From the NCBI RefSeq assembly GCF_021190955.1, contig NZ_JAIOAO010000003.1, forward strand, positions 186,001 to 250,000: a stretch of DNA of 64,000 nucleotides, given 5' to 3'. The notes below the pieces were generated by a model. The model was not told the DNA's origin. It saw nothing but the letters and a program-made list of their open reading frames with translations, and did not search any database. The DNA comes from Parachryseolinea silvisoli (lineage in GTDB: Bacteria; Bacteroidota; Bacteroidia; Cytophagales; Cyclobacteriaceae). This document shows, piece after piece, positions 44,943 to 51,829 of this stretch (position 1 is its first letter; every line of letters begins with the position of its first letter). The position numbers and the translations under genes are program-made.

Positions 44943-45929
44943 ATGATTGTCGAGTTTAGTGTACAGAATTTCCGTTCCATCAAGGACTTACAAACGCTGA
45001 GCTTTATTGCCACGAACCTCGAAAGCCCGGAAGATTTGAACTACGTCGATGCCAATAACATCGTTTCAATGGGCGATCTGAAGTTGCTGAAGACGTTGGG
45101 CATCTACGGATGCAACAGCAGCGGGAAAAGTAATATCATTCGGGCACTTGATTATTTCATCCGTGCCATAAGAAACGAAGCCAGCACCGAGTCCCGCCTT
45201 GGAGTATTGTGTGATCCATTTCTTTACCAGGAAGCGCCCTATAAACAGGAATCATTTTTCCAGATTGTTGCTGTGATCGAAGACAAGAAATATCGCTACG
45301 GCTTTACAGTTCGAAGGAACGACCAATCCACAGCTCAGCATGGTAGTACGACTAACAGAGAGATAATAGTTGATGAATGGCTTTTCGGTCAAAAGGAAAA
45401 GAACATGGTTGAACTATTCACGCGCCACAACGGTGTAGTGAACAAGGATAAGCTAGGTAACAAAGAGCCAATTCCCGAGATGTCCTCCCAGCACAATCTT
45501 TTCCTAACCTATGCCAGCTCTTTCGACAAAGAAGGCGTTTGCGCCCGTGTTCGGAGATACTTCACCATAGACTCTTACGGCACACAGAATATACTTGGTC
45601 CTGTGGGGGTCGTCTTCCCGGCATTCACGATGCCCGTGACGGGGCTGATTTTAATCGATAACCATCTCCACGGTTCACTGCTCTTAAAAATTGTCAACCT
45701 ACTGAACAATCCGGAAGTCAACAAAGACAGAACGCAGCTCGTTTTTACAAGTCGCGATACAAACATGCTGTCTCCCACCATTATGCGGAGGGATCAGTTT
45801 TATTTCACAGAGAAAGGTAGCAATGAGTCTTCACGTTTATACTCGTTAGCTGATCTGAAGGGCATTCCGAACGATGCAGATTTTGCGAAGCAATATCTGG
45901 CGGGCTACTACGGTGGCGTGGCCATTTAG
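44943..45929 (+). CDS. AAA-type ATPase, internally deleted and probably degenerate
   Basis: A 328-residue protein of the AAA15/AAA21 (OLD/RloC-like) group often found in defence islands. The N-terminal half is normal: MIVEFSVQNFRSIKDLQTLS, Walker A GCNSSGKSN at 56-64, and NREIIVDEWLFGQKEKNMVE. Relatives have about 420 residues, with a signature region before Walker B. Here the region about 205-235 is shortened, and Walker B reads LILIDNHLHG (239-240) where the family has L-x-I-D-E-x-x-x-S-L-H. So the catalytic Glu is replaced by Asn. Hydrolysis is doubtful. No partner nuclease (RloB-like) follows. It may be an inactivated defence gene. Confidence 0.7.
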   Translation: MIVEFSVQNFRSIKDLQTLSFIATNLESPEDLNYVDANNIVSMGDLKLLKTLGIYGCNSSGKSNIIRALDYFIRAIRNEASTESRLGVLCDPFLYQEAPYKQESFFQIVAVIEDKKYRYGFTVRRNDQSTAQHGSTTNREIIVDEWLFGQKEKNMVELFTRHNGVVNKDKLGNKEPIPEMSSQHNLFLTYASSFDKEGVCARVRRYFTIDSYGTQNILGPVGVVFPAFTMPVTGLILIDNHLHGSLLLKIVNLLNNPEVNKDRTQLVFTSRDTNMLSPTIMRRDQFYFTEKGSNESSRLYSLADLKGIPNDADFAKQYLAGYYGGVAI

Positions 45930-45970
45930 AGGATTATGGCCCTAGAAAACAATCCCACAATCTGTAACAC

Positions 45971-45997
45971 CCTGGGCGGCCTCCACTGCCGCCCAGG
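45971..45997. repeat. Inverted repeat after the AAA ATPase gene
   Basis: CCTGGGCGG at 45971-45979 and its exact complement at 45989-45997 enclose a 9-base loop. There is no T run, so it is not a standard intrinsic terminator. It lies between the converging AAA and SymE-like genes and may still halt transcription from both sides. Confidence 0.7.
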
Positions 45998-46017
45998 TGA
46001 TGCCCAACCTTACCCAA

Positions 46018-46251
46018 TCATTCCCTTTTGACCCATGGCGGTTGTTCCTTCGCCAGCGTTATAATCAGTTTTTCGTCAACGTAGTCGATCACCACGCGTT
46101 TGCCGATGCCGAACACCGTCTGTTTCATCCACTGTCCACGAAGCCGGAGCTCAGGCACAACAACCGAGTAGGACGGCGCCCTGCTCTCGTGCTTACTACA
46201 TATCGTAATCTCCCGCGGCCTAAAGTCGGGTGTATTCGTAAGTCCTTTCAT
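46018..46251 (-). CDS. SymE-like toxin (type I addiction module family)
   Basis: A 77-residue protein with the SymE toxin core: YSVVVPELRLRGQWMKQTVF, then GIGKRVVIDYVDEKLIITLA. SymE proteins of enterobacteria are SOS-induced and are controlled by a cis-encoded antisense RNA (SymR). The N-terminal part (PREITICSKHESRAPS) is also usual for Bacteroidota members. Whether this one is toxic, or a DNA-binding protein as proposed for relatives, cannot be said. It lies 80 bases downstream of the MNT-HEPN-like gene on the same strand. An antisense RNA would have to run on the plus strand across 46,200-46,330; no promoter was recognised there. Confidence 0.75.
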   Translation of the reverse strand: MKGLTNTPDFRPREITICSKHESRAPSYSVVVPELRLRGQWMKQTVFGIGKRVVIDYVDEKLIITLAKEQPPWVKRE

Positions 46252-46331
46252 GTTTATCTTTTATAGTAGTTCAAATGGCTCTGGCCGCCGGGGTTAAATT
46301 GCCCGGGACAACCAAGGCCGTATTACAAAAC

Positions 46332-47276
46332 CTATCTACTCGCACCAGGTGCAAATGCTACCCCGCACGTATCGCCACCGGCGTCGCCATGCTCGGCCGA
46401 CACCTCCGCCATCCGTGCCGCGTAAACGTCACGCGCTACGACTTGAAGATTCTCCACCCGGGCAACCAGGATGCCGGCCGTCTCCGCCGACACCGTGTAG
46501 CCCTCCTTGTATCGAGCTCGGGCCTGGGCATTCATCAGCACATCAAACAGCGCATCTTCCTCCCGTGTGCTGCCGGGGAACACCATCGTCGCTTTCGCCG
46601 ACACATTGCCCACCAGGTCAAGCAGCTTCCGCAGGTTTCGCGTTGGCGGGTTATACCCGGTCACCATTCGCAGCATCGCCACGCACGTGTATTCTGCAGC
46701 GTGCTGCAGCAGCCCTACGCCAAACACATACTCACCCCTGGCAATGCTATGCTTCGCCTCGCTGATCGCCCGCTGTGCCATCCCAAACCACGCTTCCCAT
46801 TGGGCTACCAGGCGCAGCTGCGTTTCCGCCACATTCACATCGTTCCATGGCGGCACAAACATCTGCTTTGCCTCGGGGCGTTCGTACAGCAGAATGCCGG
46901 CATTGTGAACGTTAGAAAAGAACAGCCCGCCAGTGGCCAGTGCCTGGCTAACAAAGGCCAGCTTATGCACCAGTGCATTCACGTGCAGCGTGGCGCTATT
47001 GAACACCGAAATCAGTTCCACTGCTTCGTCCGGCTTCCGCCGGTCGTCGCTGCGCAGCACCACCAACAAGTCTACCGTCACATGTACTTGCTCTTCATAT
47101 CGGGTTTTGAATATCGACCAGCCCTCGAACTTGTTTGCCCGGCTGCCCAGGCAGAGCACACGCTCAGGTGCCAACGCGGCCACGATCCTTTCCAGCACCA
47201 CGGCAAACTCGCGCATGTCCGTTACCGTCGATTGTCTAGCAGCGCTCCCCATATCCAGCAGATTTACTTTTCTCAC
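46332..47276 (-). CDS. Nucleotidyltransferase (MNT)-HEPN-like protein
   Basis: A 314-residue protein. The first 110 residues look like a minimal nucleotidyltransferase: VVLERIVAALAPERVLCLGS (GS at 44-45), then Asp69 in HVTVDLLVVLRSDDRRKPDE. The second half is helical and HEPN-like (QRAISEAKHSIARGEYVFGV, then LLQHAAEYTCVAMLRMVTGY and NLRKLLDLVGN). MNT-HEPN pairs act as toxin-antitoxin systems in which the MNT part adenylylates the HEPN part; here both are in one chain. The end is Gly-rich. The ATG at 47276 overlaps the preceding gene by 41 bases; an ATG at 47216 would avoid this. It occurs in Bacteroidota mobile elements. Function here is inferred. Confidence 0.65.
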   Translation of the reverse strand: MRKVNLLDMGSAARQSTVTDMREFAVVLERIVAALAPERVLCLGSRANKFEGWSIFKTRYEEQVHVTVDLLVVLRSDDRRKPDEAVELISVFNSATLHVNALVHKLAFVSQALATGGLFFSNVHNAGILLYERPEAKQMFVPPWNDVNVAETQLRLVAQWEAWFGMAQRAISEAKHSIARGEYVFGVGLLQHAAEYTCVAMLRMVTGYNPPTRNLRKLLDLVGNVSAKATMVFPGSTREEDALFDVLMNAQARARYKEGYTVSAETAGILVARVENLQVVARDVYAARMAEVSAEHGDAGGDTCGVAFAPGASR

Positions 47277-47667
47277 GTGAAGATTTAGATGTACGCAACG
47301 TCGGCCAGTCTTTTCTTACAACTTCAAACGCTTGATAAAACTGCGCGGCCAACCGGCGGCTATTGCTTAAGTCATCGTTCACTTTCTGTCCATACTCGCA
47401 CAGCGTCATGATAAACCAGTCCATTCCCTCGTGGGGTACTTTTAAAATGTCGATAGTTTCGTCGAAAAATTTATTGAAGCGTTTCTGTAGCGCCTCATTG
47501 TTCTCGACAAATACTGCATACTCTTTGGATCGACTCGAGCGCGGTCGGTCCTTTTTAAGCAGCTGCATCCGGCGGCTCGTCTTAAGAACCTCTTCGATTA
47601 GATAAAGCGGGGTCTGCCTGTCGGCGGCTTTGCCGACAGCGGGTGATTTTGCATCTCTTGATGGCAT
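47236..47667 (-). CDS. Hypothetical protein upstream of the MNT-HEPN-like gene
   Basis: A 143-residue soluble protein, rich in Lys, Arg and Glu, without signal or membrane segment. The middle is helical (RRMQLLKKDRPRSSRSKEYA; NNEALQKRFNKFFDETIDIL; MDWFIMTLCEYGQKVNDDLS; RRLAAQFYQAFEVVRKDWPT), with disordered ends (SPAVGKAADRQTP, SKSSREKSKSAGYGERC). I recognise no family. It overlaps the start of the MNT-HEPN-like gene by 41 bases on the same strand and may be its partner. It is the first gene of a three-gene minus-strand operon ending with the SymE-like gene. Confidence 0.6.
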   Translation of the reverse strand: MPSRDAKSPAVGKAADRQTPLYLIEEVLKTSRRMQLLKKDRPRSSRSKEYAVFVENNEALQKRFNKFFDETIDILKVPHEGMDWFIMTLCEYGQKVNDDLSNSRRLAAQFYQAFEVVRKDWPTLRTSKSSREKSKSAGYGERC

Positions 47668-48003
47668 GTTTTTGCGGGTTATTTGTTTACATAAATTCTA
47701 ACATCTGTGTTTCTAACTAGCTCACTAACCACATTTTAGCCCTTCGGTAGACAGCCGGTGGATAGTCGCCGGCAACGGCCCGTCTGCCTGTCAGGGATCA
47801 GATTCTTGAGCAACCAACTTGCAAGGGTATGCGCGCACATGGCCCTAGTTCAAAATTGAAAATTAGGGGGTAAGTACTGTATATCTCAGACGATTGTCGT
47901 GCGCTTTAGTAATGCCACGTTTGCTTTAGCAATAGCTATACATTTCCCAAAAAATCATTATGAAAAACCGCTCAGAAGAACGCGAAAATGATATATTTGT
48001 ATC
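47668..48003. other. Divergent intergenic region before the XRE regulator
   Basis: About 335 bases between the minus-strand hypothetical gene and the XRE gene on the plus strand. No gene or RNA was recognised. It should hold promoters of both directions; only the -7 box of the XRE gene at its right end was found. The left part is A+T rich around 47,670-47,740. Confidence 0.5.
47992..47999 (+). promoter_or_regulatory. Candidate -7 box of the XRE regulator gene
   Basis: TATATTTG matches TAnnTTTG exactly and lies 4 bases before the ATG at 48004. If used, transcription would start at or next to the ATG, giving a leaderless message. No TTTG element stands at the expected 19-base distance. The box sits in GATATATTTGTATC, whose ends GATA/TATC form a small inverted repeat that could be an operator. 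Confidence 0.4.
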
Positions 48004-48486
48004 ATGTCAGATTCGAAAGAAACATACAAATCCAAGACCGTCCATCACGGCAAAAACCTGAAACGGTTCCGTGAAATGTTAGGCCTTAAGCAAGAAGCAT
48101 TCGTTGATAGACTTGGGGGCGATTGGACCCAACGACGAATTTCGTACCTCGAGGGCAAAGAAGTTATTGAGCCTGCTCAGATCGAGGAGTTAGCCAAGGC
48201 ACTCAACCTGCCGGCAGAAGCAATTTTAGAATTTGATGAAGAAAAAGCTGTGTACAATATCCAGAATAACTACGAAGGAGCAAACATCCATTCGCAAAAT
48301 AGCCAAAGTCCATACTATCAGTTTGGCGGTGACAATACTACAAACTCATTAGATAAGATTACCGAGTTAGTCGAAAAGAATGACGTGTTGATTGCAGAGA
48401 CTAAACGGCTATATGAAGAACTTTTGAAAGCCGAGCGAGATAAGATTGCGTTACTCGAGAAGCTTCTCAACGAGAAATCAAAATAA
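48004..48486 (+). CDS. XRE-family transcriptional regulator with C-terminal coiled coil
   Basis: A 160-residue regulator. The HTH_3 domain occupies residues 12-75 (HHGKNLKRFREMLGLKQEAF, then VDRLGGDWTQRRISYLEGKE, EPAQIEELAKALNLPAEAIL). A glutamine- and asparagine-rich linker (NIQNNYEGANIHSQNSQSPY) leads to a coiled coil (DKITELVEKNDVLIAETKRL, YEELLKAERDKIALLEKLLN) that probably makes dimers. Such proteins are common regulators in Bacteroidota mobile elements and may keep the replication module to the right repressed. It has its own terminator, so it is a single-gene message. Confidence 0.87.
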   Translation: MSDSKETYKSKTVHHGKNLKRFREMLGLKQEAFVDRLGGDWTQRRISYLEGKEVIEPAQIEELAKALNLPAEAILEFDEEKAVYNIQNNYEGANIHSQNSQSPYYQFGGDNTTNSLDKITELVEKNDVLIAETKRLYEELLKAERDKIALLEKLLNEKSK

Positions 48487-48492
48487 TCATCC

Positions 48493-48518
48493 GCCACCGA
48501 AAGGTGGCTTTTTTATTT
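48493..48518 (+). terminator. Terminator of the XRE regulator gene
   Basis: A GCCACC/GGTGGC stem (48493-48498 with 48503-48508) capped by a GAAA tetraloop and followed by six T, A and more T. It lies 6 bases after the stop codon. Confidence 0.88.
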
Positions 48519-48784
48519 TCCGATAAGGCCGATTTGCCTGGTATTTCTGAAATTTCCCTCAAATATAGATCATGTCTATAATCGATAGCTGTTAATAGAA
48601 AAAGATCATATTTCAAATACTCACTAATAGTCTCAAATTCATTACCCTGTCACTACACGTTGAACGAGTTTGAGTATATATAGATCTATTTGATAAAGCG
48701 CCACTCAAATGGCATCAAACGGTGCTTGGTATTTAGTTGATTCGTTTGCTTCATTTGCCTCTGTCAAAACCAACAAACAGATTT
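48519..48784. repeat. A+T-rich control region with repeated TCAAAT words and palindromes
   Basis: About 265 bases with no gene. TCAAAT occurs at 48559, 48613, 48633 and 48705, and its complement ATTTGA at 48688. TATAGA-N5-TCTATA forms an inverted repeat at 48564-48580, and ATAGATCTAT at 48680-48689 is a perfect palindrome. The stretch separates the XRE gene from the replication genes. It may hold operators for the XRE or AlpA-like protein and the promoter of the module. Confidence 0.5.
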
Positions 48785-49117
48785 ATGGCAACAGCAAACA
48801 TCGTTACTGTGGAGGATCTTGAAGCTTTCAAAGAAAGACTGCTTCAGGATATTTCCGACATTCTCTCACAACGCAAAGGCGCACCCATGCGCGAATGGCT
48901 AAAGTCCAGCGAAGTCCGTCGCATACTGATGATCTCACCCAACACACTGCAGATGCTTCGCGTAAAAGGCAAACTACCATTCACCAAGATCGGCGGCGTA
49001 TTCTATTATGCCTATAAAGACATCGCCAAGATGCTCGAAGAAAACAAAACCCAACCACCCGACGACCTCGCCACTCTCCTCGACAACGGCCCTGCTAAAG
49101 CGCGTAAGAGATCATGA
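48785..49117 (+). CDS. AlpA/excisionase-like helix-turn-helix protein
   Basis: A 110-residue DNA-binding protein from the ATG at 48785 (MATANIVTVEDLEAFKERLL); the frame open to 48737 has an unrelated leader. The N-terminal helix is followed by a MerR-like winged HTH (MREWLKSSEVRRILMISPNT, then LQMLRVKGKLPFTKIGGVFY, YAYKDIAKMLEENK). This HTH_17 type is common in integrative elements of Bacteroidota, where it acts as excision or transcription factor. Its stop overlaps the ATG of the initiator gene by 4 bases (ATGA), so the two are coupled. It is the first gene of the replication module. The role as AlpA or excisionase is inferred from family and place. Confidence 0.83.
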   Translation: MATANIVTVEDLEAFKERLLQDISDILSQRKGAPMREWLKSSEVRRILMISPNTLQMLRVKGKLPFTKIGGVFYYAYKDIAKMLEENKTQPPDDLATLLDNGPAKARKRS

Positions 49118-50097
49118 ACTACATCCTGCATCTCAACACCTGGATGGGCAACTTTGGCGATGACCAGCGGCTCAGAATGCAACACTACGCCCTATACATG
49201 GCCCTCTTCTTCGAGTGGAACCAAGCCCGCTTTCGCACCCCGATCATGATCAAGCGAGCCGAGGTCATGCGTAACGCCGGCATCGGCTCGGTCAACTTCT
49301 ACATTCGCACCATTAAAGAACTTTCCGAGTGGGGATACATCTGCTACGAACCATCATTCCACCCTGCCAAGGGCAGCAGTGTCCACATGCGCAGATTCGA
49401 TACTGGTGGCGATAAAGCTGACGATAATGGTAACGGCCAGGCTGACGACAATGGTTGCGATAATGACACTAACAACGGCGTCGAAAGCAATAGTGTTCGC
49501 GATAAGGGTGGCGGTAATGGTGCCGGCAATGCCAGCGATTATGGTCACAGCAACGCTACCGATAACGGTATCATAACCGATCAAGGTGGTGACAAAGGTG
49601 GTGGTAATGGTCGCGGTAATGCTGGCGATAACGCCCGAGAGACGTTATATATAAACAATACAAACAGTACAAATAATGCAAACAGTATAAACGGTTTAAA
49701 CGAGTATGGCACAAGCAATGAAAATTCAAATTTTGTTAACGATCGGGTCGCGGACGCGAACCCGCAGGCAACTGGTACCGGTAATCATCATCGACAAAAA
49801 CAAACAGCCGGGGCTGGGGGGCGCGGCGGCCGCGAAACCGCCTCGACCCCGAGCGCGATCCAGGAAGCCCAGGAATACTTCACCGAGCAACTCTCCACTG
49901 CCGCCGAAGCCGAAAAATTCTTCGACCACTACCAGGCCGTCGGCTGGGTAATCGGCCGAGCGCCCATCAAAGACTGGCGGGCCGCAGCCCGCAAATGGAT
50001 CAAAAACGCTAAAAACTTTAACCATGCAAACAACAACACCCAACCAATTCCCGGCCCTCTCAACACTGGCCCAAAAAGCTACTCAAAGCCATTCTAA
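49114..50097 (+). CDS. Phage-type replication initiator with an internal repeat linker
   Basis: A 327-residue protein in three parts. Residues 1-95 form a winged-helix domain (RLRMQHYALYMALFFEWNQA, TPIMIKRAEVMRNAGIGSVN, FYIRTIKELSEWGYICYEPS). Residues 97-240 are a low-complexity linker of Gly, Asp and Asn (DKGGGNGAGNASDYG, DKGGGNGRGNAGDNA). Residues 245-300 resemble the C-terminal domain of phage replisome organisers (AQEYFTEQLSTAAEAEKFFD, HYQAVGWVIGRAPIKDWRAA, ARKWIKN), which recruits the helicase loader. The downstream gene is a DnaC-like loader that overlaps it by 74 bases. The gene probably starts replication of the excised element. The linker codes by repeats in the DNA, treated separately. 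Confidence 0.75.
   Translation: MNYILHLNTWMGNFGDDQRLRMQHYALYMALFFEWNQARFRTPIMIKRAEVMRNAGIGSVNFYIRTIKELSEWGYICYEPSFHPAKGSSVHMRRFDTGGDKADDNGNGQADDNGCDNDTNNGVESNSVRDKGGGNGAGNASDYGHSNATDNGIITDQGGDKGGGNGRGNAGDNARETLYINNTNSTNNANSINGLNEYGTSNENSNFVNDRVADANPQATGTGNHHRQKQTAGAGGRGGRETASTPSAIQEAQEYFTEQLSTAAEAEKFFDHYQAVGWVIGRAPIKDWRAAARKWIKNAKNFNHANNNTQPIPGPLNTGPKSYSKPF
49405..49740. repeat. Imperfect DNA repeats and A+T-rich stretch inside the initiator gene (possible origin)
   Basis: Two 41-base near copies begin at 49501 and 49591, 90 bases apart (core GGTGGnGGTAATGG). Two adjacent 24-base near copies begin at 49418 and 49441 or so (GCTGACGAnAATGGT). Directly after them the otherwise G+C-rich gene turns A+T rich at 49641-49740, with AAACAGTA twice (49662, 49680) and the palindrome GTTTAAAC (49694-49701). 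Iterons followed by an A+T-rich unwinding stretch within an initiator gene is the layout of the phage lambda origin in gene O. Origin function is inferred. Confidence 0.45.
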
Positions 50098-50776
50098 GCC
50101 CTCACCGGTTACCGGCACATCCCCGAATGCGAAACCCACCACCACAAGCGACACGCCTCACATTGCCGGGTACGACTTCACCTGGCTCATCCAGCAAGTC
50201 GAGCGCCTTGGCCAAAAACAGTTCGGTCCCAAATTCACCATACGCCCGGCTGACTACCCGGTAGTCCGCCACCTCCTGGTATACTTCCTCCAAGATACCC
50301 TCCAGGCCGATCTCTTAGGCATCAACCTCGAAAAAGGCATTGCCCTCACTGGCCCCATCGGCTGCGGCAAAACCACCCTCATGAGCCTGATGCGCCGCGT
50401 TCCAGGCCCCGACTACAGCTTCGTCCTCAAGGCCACCCGCGACATCTCCTTCGACTTCCAGCATGAAGGCTACGATATCATCCACCGCTACAGCCGCCAG
50501 TCGTACGACCTCCGCAAAGGTCCTAAAACCTACTGCTTCGACGACCTCGGGTCCGAGCAAGCCCTGAAACACTTCGGCAACCAATGCAACGTCATGGCCG
50601 AAATCATCCTCTCGCGCTATGACCGCTTCGTCTCCGAGGGCATGCTCACCCACATCACTACCAACCTCTCCACCGACGAGATCGAGACCATGTACGGCCC
50701 CCGTGTCCGAAGCCGCATGCGCGAAATGTTCAACCTCATCTCGTTCGATGACTTGCATAAAGATCAACGACAGTAG
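50024..50776 (+). CDS. DnaC-like helicase-loader ATPase
   Basis: A 250-residue AAA+ ATPase. A disordered Thr/Ser/Pro-rich leader (1-45) precedes the ATPase domain: DFTWLIQQVERLGQKQFGPK, Walker A GPIGCGKTT near residues 109-117, Walker B TYCFDDLG near 168-175, sensor THITTNLST near 208-216, and the arginine motif YGPRVRSRMREMFNLISFDD. The last motif is typical of DnaC/IstB-type loaders. Such proteins load the replicative helicase on an origin together with an initiator. It overlaps the initiator gene by 74 bases in another frame; a start inside the overlap (ATG at 50024) is the only good one. The pair acts in replication of the element. Confidence 0.83.
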   Translation: MQTTTPNQFPALSTLAQKATQSHSKPSPVTGTSPNAKPTTTSDTPHIAGYDFTWLIQQVERLGQKQFGPKFTIRPADYPVVRHLLVYFLQDTLQADLLGINLEKGIALTGPIGCGKTTLMSLMRRVPGPDYSFVLKATRDISFDFQHEGYDIIHRYSRQSYDLRKGPKTYCFDDLGSEQALKHFGNQCNVMAEIILSRYDRFVSEGMLTHITTNLSTDEIETMYGPRVRSRMREMFNLISFDDLHKDQRQ

Positions 50777-51100
50777 GCAAACCTTTCTATCCACATGAAT
50801 CCAGCGCTCTCCCGACAGGAGGGCGCTGCCACATGGGTGCCGGCCGGCAACTGGCCCACGAAGGACTATTTTCGCAGTCTTCAACGCGTTACACAGCTCC
50901 GGAGCCGCCGAAACGGCCAGGTTAGAAGGAAAAAGTCGCATTTTCTAAAGATTTTCAATCCTCTAACGCCGGTTGTCAAGTTAACCGACCTAAAAACTTG
51001 TCCATCTTAAACTATGCCATTATCTTTATCGTTAATAGGAGGAGGTGTAGTAGCACAGAGGTTACTGGCAGCACCTGTTTCTAACAAACGTCATAGCAAC
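50777..51100. other. Gap with a strong hairpin before the AbiE pair
   Basis: About 320 bases. An 11-bp stem with one G-T pair lies at 50802-50812 and 50818-50828 around a 5-base loop, 25 bases after the loader gene. It may end the replication message, though no T run follows. A 71-codon frame (50795-51010) across it is not supported. The right part holds the promoter of the AbiEi-like gene. Confidence 0.5.
50998..51028 (+). promoter_or_regulatory. Promoter of the AbiEi/AbiEii operon
   Basis: TTG at 50998-51000 and TATCTTTA at 51021-51028 stand 20 bases apart. The second box differs from TAnnTTTG only in the last base. The start of transcription would be near 51,035, which supports the ATG at 51101 and excludes the upstream frame start at 51014. 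Confidence 0.5.
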
Positions 51101-51829
51101 ATGTCTACCATAGCACAGTTAGTCAGAGATAGAATCGACAAACTCGATCCGGGAGCGGTGTTCGATTACGACACGTTAAAACTAAGTGCGTCCGAAGTCG
51201 GGTCGGTAGCCCAATCTTTGAGCCGGCTAAGAAGCGAAGGCGTGATTGAGCGCCTGGAGAAAGGCAAATACTACAAACCTAAAAAGTCTGCCTATGGCAG
51301 AATCCGGCCGAGCGAAAACGAGATCATCCAGCTCTTTACTCGAAAGAATAATAAATGGATCGGCTACCTAACCGGGCTGCTGGTATACAATAAATTAGGG
51401 CTGACCACTCAAGTATCAAACACGTTGGTTATCGCTACGCCCAATCCCAAGGAGCCTAAAGAACTCGATGGGTATAAGATCCGCTTTGTAAAAAGCAACG
51501 CTGACATTCGTGAGCAGGATATTCCTTTGCTACAACTATTAGATGCTTTTCAAGATATTAGCTCAATCCCCGATTCGTCACCGGATGAATCGTTGAAAGT
51601 TTTACGGCGAAAAATCAATGCACTCAACGATGCTGAAAAGAAACGCCTTCCGCGCTTAGTAAAGGACTACCGGCCAAGAACACGCGCCCTGCTGGGAGCT
51701 TTTCTGGAATGTTTTTTTGATGGTATAGCGACTACTGATCTGAAGAAAAATCTAAATAAGCTTTCTACATTTGAGCTAGGAGTTTCCGAAAAAGCACTTC
51801 CAAACAAAAGCTCCTGGAATATCAAATGA
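51101..51829 (+). CDS. AbiEi-like antitoxin (DUF6088 family)
   Basis: A 242-residue protein from the ATG at 51101 (MSTIAQLVRDRIDKLDPGAV). The N-terminal winged helix-turn-helix (FDYDTLKLSASEVGSVAQSL, SRLRSEGVIERLEKGKYYKP) is the AbiEi-like DNA-binding head of the DUF6088 group. The middle (NNKWIGYLTGLLVYNKLGLT, TQVSNTLVIATPN) and a helical C-terminal part follow. In AbiE systems the antitoxin represses its own operon and the toxin acts on tRNA or nucleotides. The next gene overlaps by ATGA (4 bases), the normal arrangement of such pairs. An earlier ATG at 51014 adds 29 residues and lies upstream of the inferred transcript start. Confidence 0.85.
   Translation: MSTIAQLVRDRIDKLDPGAVFDYDTLKLSASEVGSVAQSLSRLRSEGVIERLEKGKYYKPKKSAYGRIRPSENEIIQLFTRKNNKWIGYLTGLLVYNKLGLTTQVSNTLVIATPNPKEPKELDGYKIRFVKSNADIREQDIPLLQLLDAFQDISSIPDSSPDESLKVLRRKINALNDAEKKRLPRLVKDYRPRTRALLGAFLECFFDGIATTDLKKNLNKLSTFELGVSEKALPNKSSWNIK

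Noticed and set aside
46275-47288. A 337-codon plus-strand frame, His-, Pro- and Arg-rich
   Set aside because: It is the antisense shadow of the MNT-HEPN-like gene; composition is not protein-like.
49405-49660. Repeats in the initiator gene considered as a CRISPR array
   Set aside because: The units are imperfect, in frame and without spacers of uniform length; no cas gene is near.
50795-51010. A 71-codon frame between the loader and the AbiEi-like gene
   Set aside because: It crosses a strong hairpin and a promoter and has no family pattern.
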